Shown: positions 42,805 through 51,556, counted from the stretch's first letter. The stretch is 64,000 nucleotides of DNA from JAAEUB01 sp964550345 (GCA_964550345.1 CAZJYZ010000006.1:1-64000), one strand, 5' to 3'. Notes: generated by a model not told the origin, from the letters alone. Made by a program: numbers and translations.

Positions 42805-43913
42805 TGCAAACTCTGCGTGTACCTCTCGAAGGCAGAGAATATGACATCCGGATCGGTTCAAACCTGATCGCTGAGGCCGGGGCGCAGATCGCACCGCTGT
42901 TACAGCGCCCCAAAGTGGCGGTCATTACCGAACAGCGCGTGGCGGATCTGCACCTCGAGGCGTTGCGGGCCGGGCTGGCTACTGGTGGCGTTGAGATGTC
43001 GGCCCTGACCATCGCGCCCGGTGAGGGCAGCAAAAGCTGGGCAGGCCTGAGCCAATGTGTGGAATGGCTTCTGGATCAGAAAGTCGAACGTGGCGACATG
43101 GTGGTTGCCTTTGGCGGCGGTGTCATCGGGGACCTTGTGGGCTTTGCTGCCGCCATCCTGCGCCGCGGGGTGCGGTTTGTTCAGATCCCCACCACATTGT
43201 TGGCGCAGGTTGACAGCTCGGTAGGGGGCAAAACAGGTATAAACGCGCCGCAAGGCAAGAACCTGATCGGCGCTTTTCACCAGCCTTCCCTGGTACTGGC
43301 TGATATCGACATCCTTGGAACCCTGACCCCGCGTGATTTCCTTTCGGGCTACGGCGAAGTTGTCAAATATGGCTGCCTTGGTGACGCGGATTTTTTCGAT
43401 TGGCTGGAAAAGCATGGCCCCGCCCTGGCCGCAGGTGACAAGGCGTTGCGCGAAGAGGCCGTGCGCCGCTCGGTCGAAATGAAAGCCGGTATTGTCACCC
43501 GGGACGAAAAAGAACATGGCGAGCGGGCTTTGCTGAACCTTGGCCACACATTCGGCCATGCGCTGGAGGCCGCGACCGGTTACAGCGACAGGTTGCTGCA
43601 TGGGGAAGGCGTGGCGATCGGTTGCGCGCTGGCCTTTGAGACCTCGGCAAGGCTGGGGCTGATGGCACAGGAAAGTCCGTCGCGCCTGCGCGCCCATCTG
43701 GCAGCTATGGGGATGAAAAAGGACCTGTCGGAAATCCCCGGAGACTTACCGGATGCGGATGGGCTGATCACCCTGATGGCGCAAGATAAGAAAGTGCAAT
43801 CGGGAACGTTACATTTTGTGCTGGCGCGCGCCATTGGCGAGGCTTTCGTGACCAGCGATGTAGATCCGGGTGTGGTGCGGGGGGTGCTGAGTGACGCCCT
43901 TTCGGGGCGTTAA
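42804..43913 (+). CDS. aroB: 3-dehydroquinate synthase
   Basis: A 369-residue NAD- and metal-dependent enzyme, the second step of the shikimate pathway. FGGGVIGDLVGFAAAILRRG (NAD binding), PTTLLAQVDSSVGGKTGIN, and the metal ligand region NLGHTFGHALE are all intact. The start shares one base with the aroK stop (TAATG), so the two are coupled. Confidence 0.95.
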   Translation: MQTLRVPLEGREYDIRIGSNLIAEAGAQIAPLLQRPKVAVITEQRVADLHLEALRAGLATGGVEMSALTIAPGEGSKSWAGLSQCVEWLLDQKVERGDMVVAFGGGVIGDLVGFAAAILRRGVRFVQIPTTLLAQVDSSVGGKTGINAPQGKNLIGAFHQPSLVLADIDILGTLTPRDFLSGYGEVVKYGCLGDADFFDWLEKHGPALAAGDKALREEAVRRSVEMKAGIVTRDEKEHGERALLNLGHTFGHALEAATGYSDRLLHGEGVAIGCALAFETSARLGLMAQESPSRLRAHLAAMGMKKDLSEIPGDLPDADGLITLMAQDKKVQSGTLHFVLARAIGEAFVTSDVDPGVVRGVLSDALSGR

Positions 43914-43921
43914 GACCTAAA

Positions 43922-43943
43922 ACGCCCGGCCTAAACCGGGCGT
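43922..43943. terminator. Hairpin between aroB and ssb
   Basis: ACGCCCGG (43922-43929) pairs with CCGGGCGT (43936-43943). The minus-strand side is followed by TTTTAGG, so it may end ssb better than aroB. The T run is short. Confidence 0.5.
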
Positions 43944-43990
43944 CTGATCAGAAAAATGTGCGCCGCAGGCGCGGGGTTGGGTAGCATCCC

Positions 43991-44479
43991 CTAGAACGGG
44001 ATCTCGTCATCAAAACCGCCGCCCTGATTACCACCGCCTTGCGCAGGCCCGGAATCTCCACCGTAACCGCCGCCCTGGTCGCCACCATAAGGTCCGGGCT
44101 CGCCACCACCACCGCCGCCGCCGCCTGAGCGGCCATCGAGCATCACCAGAGTGCTGCCAAAGCCTTGCAATACAACCTCGGTTGAATAGCGGTCAGCGCC
44201 TGACTGGTCCTGCCATTTGCGGGTCTGAAGCTGTCCCTCGAGGTAAACCTTGGAACCTTTACGCAGATATTGTTCGGCCACGCGCACCAGACCCTCCGAG
44301 AATATCGCCACCGAATGCCATTCGGTTTTTTCGCGCCGCTCGCCGGTGTTGCGGTCCTTCCAGGTTTCAGACGTGGCAAGGCGCAGATTGCACACTTTGC
44401 CGCCGTTCTGGAATGTGCGCACTTCCGGGTCGCGGCCCAGATTGCCGATGAGTATTACCTTGTTTACCGAACCCGCCAT
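43991..44479 (-). CDS. ssb: Single-stranded DNA-binding protein
   Basis: A 162-residue ssDNA-binding protein. The OB-fold occupies about 1-115 (SVNKVILIGNLGRDPEVR to GSTLVMLDGR), then a Gly-rich linker, and the C-terminal acidic tip DDEIPF that recruits replication and repair proteins. It is the last of the shikimate/ssb group and converges on aroB. GGAGG is placed before the ATG on the minus strand. Confidence 0.95.
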   Translation of the reverse strand: MAGSVNKVILIGNLGRDPEVRTFQNGGKVCNLRLATSETWKDRNTGERREKTEWHSVAIFSEGLVRVAEQYLRKGSKVYLEGQLQTRKWQDQSGADRYSTEVVLQGFGSTLVMLDGRSGGGGGGGGEPGPYGGDQGGGYGGDSGPAQGGGNQGGGFDDEIPF

Positions 44480-44653
44480 GGGACCTCCTGCCGAATCTTT
44501 AAAATTGTAGATATGGTTACATCACTCGACGGCGATGAAGGAAAGGTTAATTCCAACATAACCGCGGGGAAAAGTATCGGCGGGAAGGTGCCGGGGGCAC
44601 TGGTGTAACCCGAACTGGCTGCATATAATCAGTCCGTTGCGAGGGGTAAAAGC

Positions 44654-45238
44654 ATGATACGTTTTCTGGTTCCGGCACTGATTTTGTCTGTTTTGGCGAC
44701 GCAGGCAAGTGCGGGCGATCTTTTTTCCACGTCGGGCGGGCAGGCGGTATTTACCCAACAACTCAATGTGTTGGATGGTCGTGCGGCCGAGCAATACGCC
44801 AATTCCATTCGCCTGCAGCCAAATCCGATCATAATCCCGGGACAGGAAGTTGCGCCGCCCTATACCGGGTCATATCGAGGGGTCTACTTTGCCATGGCGC
44901 AGGAGGCCGCGCGCCAACATGCCATCCCGGAGAACCTGTTTGTGCGTCTGGTGCAGCAGGAAAGTGGTTGGAAGGCTGACGCGGTCAGCTCGGCCGGGGC
45001 GCTGGGATTGGCGCAGTTAATGCCCGATACGGCAACCAGATTGGGCGTTGACCCAAGTGACCCACGCCAAAACCTTGAAGGTGGGGCGCGGTATCTGCGG
45101 ATGCAATTTGACCGGTTTCGCTCCTGGCGCCTGGCGCTTGCGGCTTATAACGCGGGACCAGAGGTGGTAGAAAGATATGCCGACGTGCCACCGTACAGCG
45201 AAACCCAGGGATATGTGCTGGCCATATTGGGAAGCTAA
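44654..45238 (+). CDS. Exported lytic transglycosylase (SLT domain)
   Basis: A 194-residue peptidoglycan lytic transglycosylase. A signal peptide (IRFLVPALILSVLATQASA) precedes the SLT domain (about 75-190) with catalytic Glu103 in QQESGWKADAVSSAGALGLAQLMP and LALAAYNAGPEVVERY. It cleaves the glycan strand with formation of 1,6-anhydro ends. The short size suggests a housekeeping or secretion-associated enzyme. It is divergent from ssb; a complex intergenic element follows. Confidence 0.88.
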   Translation: MIRFLVPALILSVLATQASAGDLFSTSGGQAVFTQQLNVLDGRAAEQYANSIRLQPNPIIIPGQEVAPPYTGSYRGVYFAMAQEAARQHAIPENLFVRLVQQESGWKADAVSSAGALGLAQLMPDTATRLGVDPSDPRQNLEGGARYLRMQFDRFRSWRLALAAYNAGPEVVERYADVPPYSETQGYVLAILGS

Positions 45239-45292
45239 TACCCTGATATCAACAGGATTTTAGTGAACAGTCGGGGCTCCCGCCAATCGTCA

Positions 45293-45309
45293 GCCCATCA
45301 AAGATGGGC
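45293..45309 (+). repeat. Hairpin after the lytic transglycosylase gene
   Basis: GCCCATC/GATGGGC with an AAA loop (45293-45299 with 45303-45309), about 55 bp after the stop. First of two adjacent hairpins. Confidence 0.5.
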
Positions 45310-45332
45310 GTTCCTCTTGTTGGGCATGGCTC

Positions 45333-45353
45333 AAAAATTGCGGGCAATTTTTT
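45333..45353 (+). terminator. Terminator-like hairpin after the lytic transglycosylase gene
   Basis: AAAAATTGC (45333-45341) and GCAATTTTT (45344-45352) pair with a very tight loop, then run into T. A/T-rich with a G/C centre; probably bidirectional. Confidence 0.55.
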
Positions 45354-45379
45354 AGCCTGCTGCGCTGCGCGCAGGATTT

Positions 45380-45416
45380 GAGGCCTCCGGCGGGGATATT
45401 TGGGATCGATGAAAGG
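45380..45416. repeat. Intergenic element GGCCTCCGGCGGGGATATTT
   Basis: A GC-rich box at 45380-45400 followed by TGGGATCGATGAAAG. I remember strings of this kind as recurring intergenic elements in Rhodobacteraceae genomes, often near gene ends. Only one copy occurs in this window, so repetition cannot be shown here. Confidence 0.4.
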
Positions 45417-45430
45417 TGTTTGATACGGCG

Positions 45431-45769
45431 TTAGCGCCCGGCGGGGCCCTGGTAGCTGCGCTCAACTCTGGCCACCCTTAAAGTGTAGTTTTCATACCAG
45501 CGGGTTTTTCCAAGTTCCTGCGCCGCCAGATGTTCAACCTGTGCCTTCCAGTTCACGAGCGCGGCTTCGTCGCGCCAATAACTGACAGTGATGCCCAGAC
45601 CCTCTGCATCACGGGTGCTTTCCACGCCCAGATAGCCCGGTTGCCCTTTGGCAAGTTCGACCATTTTATCGGCCATTTGTGCATAACCCACCGGGTCATT
45701 TGCCAGTTGGTTGGTGAAAATCACCGCGTAATAGGGTGGGTCCGGAAGGGGGGCGAATCTATCATTCAT
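45431..45769 (-). CDS. Antibiotic-biosynthesis-monooxygenase (ABM) superfamily protein
   Basis: A 112-residue dimeric alpha-beta barrel protein. The segment YYAVIFTNQLANDPVGYAQMADKMVELAKGQPGYLGVEST, then GITVSYWRDEAALVNWKAQVEHLAAQELGK, is the ABM pattern. The family includes small oxygenases and heme-degrading proteins; no heme ligand could be assigned. It is 20 bp downstream of the VOC-family gene on the same strand. Confidence 0.75.
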   Translation of the reverse strand: MNDRFAPLPDPPYYAVIFTNQLANDPVGYAQMADKMVELAKGQPGYLGVESTRDAEGLGITVSYWRDEAALVNWKAQVEHLAAQELGKTRWYENYTLRVARVERSYQGPAGR

Positions 45770-45789
45770 CCCCCAGATTAAGGAGGTTT

Positions 45790-46332
45790 TCAGACGTCTG
45801 ACAATTCTTTTTTATGCAGCCAGTCAGCGTGTTTAGGGGCTTTCTTGGTGCGCGTCCATTCCTCGAGCATGTCCCATTTCACTTCGTCCATACGGGCCAG
45901 CATGGCGTCCTCTTCCGGGTCAGGGCAAGCCAGTTCAACCCGGTGCCCATTGGGGTCGAAGAAATAAATCGAATGGAAGATAGAATGATCAGTAACGCCA
46001 AGGACATCAACGCCGTTAGCTTCAAGATGTTCTTTGAATTCAATAAGTTCCGTGCGGTCCTTCACCTTAAAGGCGATATGCTGGACCCAGATTGGCGTGT
46101 TTTCATCGCGGCCCATTTCCGGTTTGGTTGGCAGTTCAAAGAACGCGAGGATATTGCCGTTTCCGGCATCGAGAAAAAGGTGCATGTAAGGGTCAGGTTC
46201 ATGGGTCGAGGGCACATGGTCCTCGGCAATTGCCAGAACAAAGTCCATGTTCAGCATTTTCCCATACCATTCAACGGTTTCCTTGGCATCCTTACAGCGA
46301 TAGGCCACGTGGTGGATTTGTTCGACTTTCAT
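45790..46332 (-). CDS. VOC-family dioxygenase-like protein (glyoxalase fold)
   Basis: A 180-residue vicinal-oxygen-chelate protein. It opens VEQIHHVAYRCKDAKETVEWYGKML, with a probable metal His in HHVAY, and contains VQHIAFKVKD and FFDPNGHRVELACP with further His and Glu typical of metal ligands. It probably binds Fe or Mn and could be an extradiol dioxygenase, a glyoxalase or an isomerase. AGGAG precedes the ATG at 46332; a longer frame upstream is not supported. Same transcript as the ABM-family gene. Confidence 0.78.
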   Translation of the reverse strand: MKVEQIHHVAYRCKDAKETVEWYGKMLNMDFVLAIAEDHVPSTHEPDPYMHLFLDAGNGNILAFFELPTKPEMGRDENTPIWVQHIAFKVKDRTELIEFKEHLEANGVDVLGVTDHSIFHSIYFFDPNGHRVELACPDPEEDAMLARMDEVKWDMLEEWTRTKKAPKHADWLHKKELSDV

Positions 46333-46501
46333 TGCGCGCTCCTGATTTTTCTGTCTGGCAATATTAGGTAGGCATCGTTGCAAATGCAACGATATTCAGA
46401 CCGGTTTTTTGACCTATGGTGAGTTTCACCGGGCCAACAAGACGCGCCGGAGGCCGGTTCCGGTCTGAAACTCTCGCATGCTCTGTAGGTGGCGGGGCGC
46501 T

Positions 46502-46909
46502 CTACTCAGCCGCAACCTTAATAACCGCGTCCATTTCGGCCAGCGCTTCATCCGAGAGCTGACATTTGATCTTGTGGTTGCCCTCAAGGGTTCGCACCGG
46601 CGGCAATTTCGTGTCGCACAATCCGCCGGGCACCTTATCTTTCCAGTTGCAGCGGGTCTGGAACGGGCAGCCGGGGGGCGGGCTCATGGCTGATGGGATG
46701 TCGCCCTCAAGCACGATATGTTTCTTCTCAACTGACGTGTCGGCGATCGGCACGGCTGACAACAATGCTTCGGTATAAGGATGGTAGGGCGGGGCAAAAA
46801 CCTGATCGGTCGTGCCCAGTTCGACCACATGGCCCAGATACATCACCATCACCCGGTCGCTGAGGTAGCGCACAATGGAAAGATCATGGCTGATGAAGAG
46901 AAGCGTGGT
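46502..46909 (-). pseudogene. 5'-truncated oligopeptide/dipeptide ABC transporter ATPase (OppF/DppF-like)
   Basis: Only the C-terminal third remains. The frame begins with KTTLLFISHDLSIVRYLSDRV, the switch-histidine region, and continues with the oligopeptide C-terminal domain: HVVELGTTDQVFAPPYHPYTEALLSAVP and PPGCPFQTRCNWK, which binds an iron-sulfur cluster in relatives. Walker A, signature and Walker B are all missing. Two codons upstream of KTT the same frame meets a stop, so a deletion junction lies near 46905-46915. The start at 46873 gives an open frame but no working ATPase. Confidence 0.72.
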
Positions 46910-47221
46910 TTTTAAGCGTCATCATTTTCTCCCTGTGACGTTTGGTAATTAAAACTCGTGTAGAAAGAGTGGCATTTGTTTTATTTGTCCGCGTGGTAGA
47001 AATTGCCCAAAGACAATCGTTATGTGCGGTGTTGTGTTTGTCTGATGAAACACACAGCCCCCCTTTGCGGCCCATTGCGCCCTCTTTGGTCGCGCGCGTC
47101 AATGGCCGAGATCGTCATTTCCTGTCACAAAAACGACATGTCTGAAGATTAAAAGCGACATATCCGGCAAAAGCAAACATTCTTTCAGAACGTTTGAGGG
47201 ATTTTCGATGTCTTAGAAGGA
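46910..47221. other. Region upstream of the truncated ABC gene
   Basis: About 310 bp without a supported gene. A GTGACAGG motif (minus strand, 47121-47128) is shared with the region upstream of the AraC gene. The open frame at 46884-47102 has no homology or ribosome site. Probably deletion debris plus a promoter region. Confidence 0.35.
47121..47133 (-). promoter_or_regulatory. Copy 1 of a GTGACAGG motif near the AraC gene
   Basis: On the minus strand this reads TTTTTGTGACAGG. Two further copies lie upstream of the AraC gene at 48140-48147 and 48245-48256. Candidate operator for the AraC regulator; inferred only from recurrence. Confidence 0.35.
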
Positions 47222-48034
47222 TCAGAATCCGCGGCGGAAATCAGATGGCGTGCGGCCAGTATGATTGTGAAAGGCGCGGGTGAAATAGGCCGGCGAGGCG
47301 AAGCCAAGCGCGCTGGCAATATCTTTGATCGGCATATGAGTTTCCGACAATAGCCGGCGGGCTTCGTAATGCACCCGGTCGGCCAGGATTGCCGAAGCGG
47401 GGCGTCCGCATGCTTTGTTGCAAACCCGGCTCAGATGGGTAGGCGTCACCCCAAGATCGGCGGCGTAATCACGTACAGACTTGGACGAATGAAAGTCAGT
47501 TTCGACAAGCGATGTGAAGGCAGCAGCCAGCCGTCCGGCAGCATTGATGGGGCGGGCCTCGTCTCCAAGCTCGGTCGCCGTGACCTGACGGCGCAGCCAG
47601 ATCGCCAACAAGCCTGCATGACATAGCAAGGCGCCCTCGGCTTCTTCACTGTCGCTTTGCATTTCCGAGGCGAGGTTTTCCACCATTCGGTTCAACTCGC
47701 CATGCAAGTCCGCATCCCTCAGGCGTAAATGCAGCTGGGAATCAGGCAGATCAATCTGATCTTCTATTCCTTGCGGAAAAACAACGATCTGGCCATGAAC
47801 CTGACTGGACATTTCAAAACCATGCATGGTGCCAGCAGGTAAAAACACTGCATTATGAGGGCCATAGCCCGCTGTTTGCCCGGCAATCGTGATGCGTCCC
47901 TGACCGCCCGTGAACCAGTAAAGCACCGGTGCGCCGTAGCTGCGCATCGCTTCTGTACGCCAGCGACCGCCCTTGGCAAGTCGGGCCAGCGGGATAATAC
48001 GAAACGGGGAGGGCAGCGGTGTCGGTCGGTTCAT
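47222..48034 (-). CDS. AraC-family transcriptional regulator
   Basis: A 270-residue regulator. The N-terminal cupin-like ligand domain (about 20-90: TGGQGRITIAGQTAGYGPHNAVFLPAGTMHGFEM) is joined to a C-terminal AraC DNA-binding domain (about 170-268) with two HTHs: VRDYAADLGVTPTHLSRVCN and IKDIASALGFASPAYFTRAF. The ligand is unknown. It lies downstream of miaA on the same strand with a 315-bp gap and has no clear target nearby other than the truncated ABC gene, which is consistent with a regulator that outlived its transporter. Confidence 0.87.
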   Translation of the reverse strand: MNRPTPLPSPFRIIPLARLAKGGRWRTEAMRSYGAPVLYWFTGGQGRITIAGQTAGYGPHNAVFLPAGTMHGFEMSSQVHGQIVVFPQGIEDQIDLPDSQLHLRLRDADLHGELNRMVENLASEMQSDSEEAEGALLCHAGLLAIWLRRQVTATELGDEARPINAAGRLAAAFTSLVETDFHSSKSVRDYAADLGVTPTHLSRVCNKACGRPASAILADRVHYEARRLLSETHMPIKDIASALGFASPAYFTRAFHNHTGRTPSDFRRGF

Positions 48035-48349
48035 GTTCTTATTGATCAGGCGTTTTTTGTGGCAGATTGGCAGTCCGATTATCGGTAACCTAATTGTTGA
48101 CCCCTGTCGCCCGCAAATTAATCCTGAATAGATTTTTTACCTGTCACGCCGACGTGGTTTGGCCGGGGCATTGTGCCATTAACAATTGAAATCCTTAAGA
48201 ACGCCAAGTTTTGAGTGGCCAAACCAAGCCTGCAGGTGATGCAGTTTTGTGACAGGTGCAAGAATATTCAACAATCGGGCGCATTCTGTCTAGGCGGAGT
48301 GAAAGCAAAAAGAATCAACCTAGAGGGGAGCGAGATGGGGACGGGATAA
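48035..48349. other. Upstream region of the AraC gene with nested inverted repeats
   Basis: No supported gene. Two nested inverted repeats are present: outer ACCTGTCAC (48139-48147) / GTGACAGGT (48249-48257) and inner TGGTTTGGCC (48155-48164) / GGCCAAACCA (48217-48226). These may be regulator-binding sites or the remains of a small palindromic element. A region for the AraC promoter is expected here. Confidence 0.45.
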
Positions 48350-49237
48350 CTATGTTTCAAACGGGAGCGCTATCTGCTCCCAGTCCTGCATCTGGCTGCG
48401 AAACCAGCTACGTTGGCGTTTTGCATATTGATGGCTGGCGATAATTGCCTGCTGGCTTGCCGCCTCAAGGGTCATTTCCCCCTTAAGATGGGCGATCAGT
48501 TCACGTGCGCCGATGGCCTTGGCGGAAGGTGCCGCCAGGTTCCAGTCGGTAAGATTGGCGCGGGCTTCTTCCAGAGCGCCTTGTTCCAGCATCAGGTCAA
48601 AGCGCCTGCTGATTCGGTCGCGTAGCCAGTCCCGGTCCGAGTTCAGGACGAAGGCCGCGTATGTATCGGGAGGGAGAAGGGCAGGCGCGGTATCTGCCTG
48701 CCAGCTTGCCAGCCCCCGCCCGGTGCTCTGCAACACTTCCCAGGCGCGCGCAACGCGGGCTGGGTTGGCGTTGTCGATCTGCGCTTTTGTCTCTTCATCA
48801 AGCATGCCCAGCATGGCGGGCAGGCCTTGGTCACGTAAAAGCGCCTCGCCTTTGCGGCGAATGTCCGGCGCTGTGGGTGGGATGTCCGCCAGCCCGCGAG
48901 TCAGGGCGGTGAAATTCAGACCGGTGCCGCCAACAATAATGGGACGTGTATCACCGGACAGATACGGCCGCACATCCCGCAGCCATTTTCCAACTGAATA
49001 CGGCTCGTCGCCCGGCACATGTCCATAAAGAGCATGGGGGGCCAGTGCTTCTTCCGCAGGGCTTGGGCGCGCAGTAAGCACGCGCCAGTTTGCATAAACC
49101 TGAAGCGCGTCCGCATTGACGATGACCCCGCCTTGCTGTGCGGCAATCTCCAGCGCCAGCGCCGATTTCCCGCTGGCTGTCGGCCCGGCAATAAGGACTG
49201 GCAGGTCGGCCGGAATGTCGCGGATGATGTGTTTCAA
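48350..49237 (-). CDS. miaA: tRNA dimethylallyltransferase
   Basis: A 295-residue enzyme adding a dimethylallyl group to A37 of tRNAs reading UNN codons. The P-loop GPTASGKSA is near residues 18-26, NADALQVYANWRVLTARP lies where the family has its substrate-binding Asp/Gln, and GGTGLNFTALTRGLADIPP is the DMAPP-binding region. The C-terminal QYAKRQRSWFRSQ segment is typical. It is divergent from pyrH, with about 140 bp between. Confidence 0.93.
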   Translation of the reverse strand: MKHIIRDIPADLPVLIAGPTASGKSALALEIAAQQGGVIVNADALQVYANWRVLTARPSPAEEALAPHALYGHVPGDEPYSVGKWLRDVRPYLSGDTRPIIVGGTGLNFTALTRGLADIPPTAPDIRRKGEALLRDQGLPAMLGMLDEETKAQIDNANPARVARAWEVLQSTGRGLASWQADTAPALLPPDTYAAFVLNSDRDWLRDRISRRFDLMLEQGALEEARANLTDWNLAAPSAKAIGARELIAHLKGEMTLEAASQQAIIASHQYAKRQRSWFRSQMQDWEQIALPFET

Positions 49238-49380
49238 ATCAGGTACGCCCCAATATGTGTACGATTATGCGCCATTTTTCACTCATTTGTGCCACCTCAA
49301 GGCATTCCGGCATTGAACCCGGAAGTGTTTTCGGACATTTTGCTGCGAAAAGAAACATAAGAGCGGGGGTTCAGGGTTAA

Positions 49381-50130
49381 ATGAGCGAAAATGACGCGAG
49401 CGGCAAACCTGATATGGCCAACCCTGCCTATAAACGGGTGATGCTGAAAATTTCAGGCGAGGCGCTGATGGGCGATCAGGGTTATGGCCTGCATCCGCCC
49501 ACGGTTGCGCGCATCGCCGAAGAAGTACGCCGGGTGCACGCCATGGGGGTCGAGATCTGCATGGTCATCGGCGGCGGTAACATCTTTCGCGGGCTTCAGG
49601 GCTCGGCCCAGGGGATGGAGCGCACGACGGCTGATTATATGGGCATGCTGGCGACTGTTATGAATGCTTTGGCAATGCAGTCCGCCCTGGAGGAGCTTGG
49701 AGTTTTCACCCGCGTCATCAGCGCCATTCCCATGGATCAGGTCTGCGAGCCCTATATTAGGCGCCGCGCGGTTCGCCACCTTGAAAAGGGCCGGGTCTGC
49801 ATTTTTGCCGCCGGGACTGGCAACCCCTATTTCACTACCGACACCGCCGCCACGTTACGAGCCAATGAAATGGCCTGCGAAGCGATCTTCAAAGGCACCA
49901 AGGTGGACGGTGTCTATGACAAGGATCCTGTGAAATTTGATGACGCCGTTCGCTATGACCGGGTTTCATACGACGATGTGCTGTCAAAACGGCTGTGTGT
50001 GATGGATGCAAGCGCCATCGCGCTGGCCCGCGATAATAACCTGCCGATAATCGTGTTCTCGCTGGATGAGCCCGGCGGGTTTCGGACCATTCTGGCCGGT
50101 GAGGGGACCTATACACGGGTTGAGGGCTGA
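49381..50130 (+). CDS. pyrH: UMP kinase (uridylate kinase)
   Basis: A 249-residue bacterial UMP kinase of the amino-acid-kinase fold. RVMLKISGEALMGDQGYGL near 20-38 and ICMVIGGGNIFRGLQG are the diagnostic segments, and TDTAATLRANEMACEAIFKGTKVDGVYDKDP is intact. First gene of the pyrH-frr-uppS-cdsA-dxr-rseP run. The next gene, frr, starts 44 bp later. Confidence 0.96.
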   Translation: MSENDASGKPDMANPAYKRVMLKISGEALMGDQGYGLHPPTVARIAEEVRRVHAMGVEICMVIGGGNIFRGLQGSAQGMERTTADYMGMLATVMNALAMQSALEELGVFTRVISAIPMDQVCEPYIRRRAVRHLEKGRVCIFAAGTGNPYFTTDTAATLRANEMACEAIFKGTKVDGVYDKDPVKFDDAVRYDRVSYDDVLSKRLCVMDASAIALARDNNLPIIVFSLDEPGGFRTILAGEGTYTRVEG

Positions 50131-50173
50131 CATATACCGGGCCCTGCGCGGGCCTGAATGAAAGAGGGTTGAT

Positions 50174-50737
50174 ATGGCTGAAGATATTGAAATTGACATG
50201 GATGATCTGGAACGGCGGATGGAAGGGGCTATTCATGCCCTCAGGACGGAATTTGCCAGCCTGCGCACCGGTCGTGCCTCTGCTGCCATGCTCGATCCGA
50301 TCATGGTCGAAGCTTACGGCCAGAAGACCCCGATCAATCAGGTGGGCACGGTGAATGTGCCCGAGCCACGTATGTTGACCATCAACATCTGGGACAAATC
50401 TCTGGTTAGTGTTGCGGAGAAAGCCATCCGCGAAAGCGGGCTAGGCATCAACCCGCAACTTAACGGCACCATTATCATGCTGCCGATCCCTGACCTGAAT
50501 GAAGAACGTCGTCAGGAGCTGACAAAAGTGGCGGCGCAATACGCCGAAAGCGCCCGCATCGCCATCCGCAATGTGCGCCATCACGGCATGGATGCGCTTA
50601 AAAAGGCGCTGGCGGATGGAATGAGCGAAGACGACAACCGGTTGTGGCATGACGAAGTGCAGGAATTGACGGACAAATATGTCGGCAATGTCGATGCGGC
50701 GCTGGAACATAAACAAGAAGAAATTATGCAGGTTTAA
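50174..50737 (+). CDS. frr: Ribosome recycling factor
   Basis: A 187-residue factor that splits post-termination ribosomes with EF-G. The helical bundle is clear: MDDLERRMEGAIHALRTEFASLRTGRASAAML, then INIWDKSLVSVAEKAIRESGLGINP and the C-terminal VQELTDKYVGNVDAALEHKQEEIMQV. Normal length. A poor A/T-rich spacer of about 80 bp separates it from uppS. Confidence 0.96.
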   Translation: MAEDIEIDMDDLERRMEGAIHALRTEFASLRTGRASAAMLDPIMVEAYGQKTPINQVGTVNVPEPRMLTINIWDKSLVSVAEKAIRESGLGINPQLNGTIIMLPIPDLNEERRQELTKVAAQYAESARIAIRNVRHHGMDALKKALADGMSEDDNRLWHDEVQELTDKYVGNVDAALEHKQEEIMQV

Positions 50738-50815
50738 GCTGGTTTGAAAGTATTTAACAATTTTTAGTTAAGATACGTGTTGATTTAAGGTATTACTAAG
50801 AAAAAGGGGACCTGA

Positions 50816-51556
50816 ATGGTCGAGCAGGCGGAAAAAACACGTGGGGAAAAGGGGCAAGGCCCGGCCCATGTAGCGATTATTATGGATGGCAATGGGCGTT
50901 GGGCGCAGGCGCGGGGAAAACCGCGGCTGTTCGGTCACCATGCCGGTGCTAAACGCGTACGTGAAATTGTTGAAGCCTGCCCGGATCTGGGCGTTAAATA
51001 CCTGACAATATTTGCCTTTTCGACAGAGAACTGGAAACGGACGCAAGCTGAAGTTTCCGGCCTGATGGGACTGTTTCGCCGTTATATCCAGAAAGAAGCG
51101 CGCGATTTGCGTGATCGTGGTGTGCGGGTGCGTTTCATCGGGGATAGGGTCAAGCTGGATGACAAGCTGGTCGATCTGATGGACGAGCTTGAGCTGATGA
51201 CCTCGGAAAATGACCGCGTGCACCTGACCATCGCCCTGAATTATGGTGGCCGTGATGAAGTCGCGCGCGCCGCACGGCGGTTGGCGCATGATGTGGCGCT
51301 GGGGCGGGTTGACCCGAGGAACGTGGATGAAGAAACCCTGCCAAGGTACTTGGATACTTACGTTTTACCCGATCCTGATCTGGTGATCCGCACCTCGGGT
51401 GAGGCGCGCATTTCAAACTTCCTGCTGTGGCAATCGGCTTATGCCGAGTATGAATTCATTGACACGCTGTGGCCGGACTTCTCGGAAAAAGTTTTTGCCC
51501 GTATCGTCAATAATTACGCCGGACGCACCCGTTCCTATGGTGCGGTTGTACGGTGA
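50816..51556 (+). CDS. uppS: Undecaprenyl-diphosphate synthase (isoprenyl transferase)
   Basis: A 246-residue cis-prenyltransferase making the C55 lipid carrier for peptidoglycan and other polymers. The catalytic Asp24 is in IIMDGNGRWAQARG, and FAFSTENWKR and IRTSGEARISNFLLWQSAYAEY are standard. The gene is preceded by GGGGACCTGA. It overlaps cdsA by 4 bp. Confidence 0.95.
   Translation: MVEQAEKTRGEKGQGPAHVAIIMDGNGRWAQARGKPRLFGHHAGAKRVREIVEACPDLGVKYLTIFAFSTENWKRTQAEVSGLMGLFRRYIQKEARDLRDRGVRVRFIGDRVKLDDKLVDLMDELELMTSENDRVHLTIALNYGGRDEVARAARRLAHDVALGRVDPRNVDEETLPRYLDTYVLPDPDLVIRTSGEARISNFLLWQSAYAEYEFIDTLWPDFSEKVFARIVNNYAGRTRSYGAVVR

Noticed and set aside
46884..47102. Open frame of 72 codons upstream of the truncated ABC gene
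   Set aside because: No homology, no ribosome site, and it overlaps the ABC remnant in a different frame; probably deletion debris.
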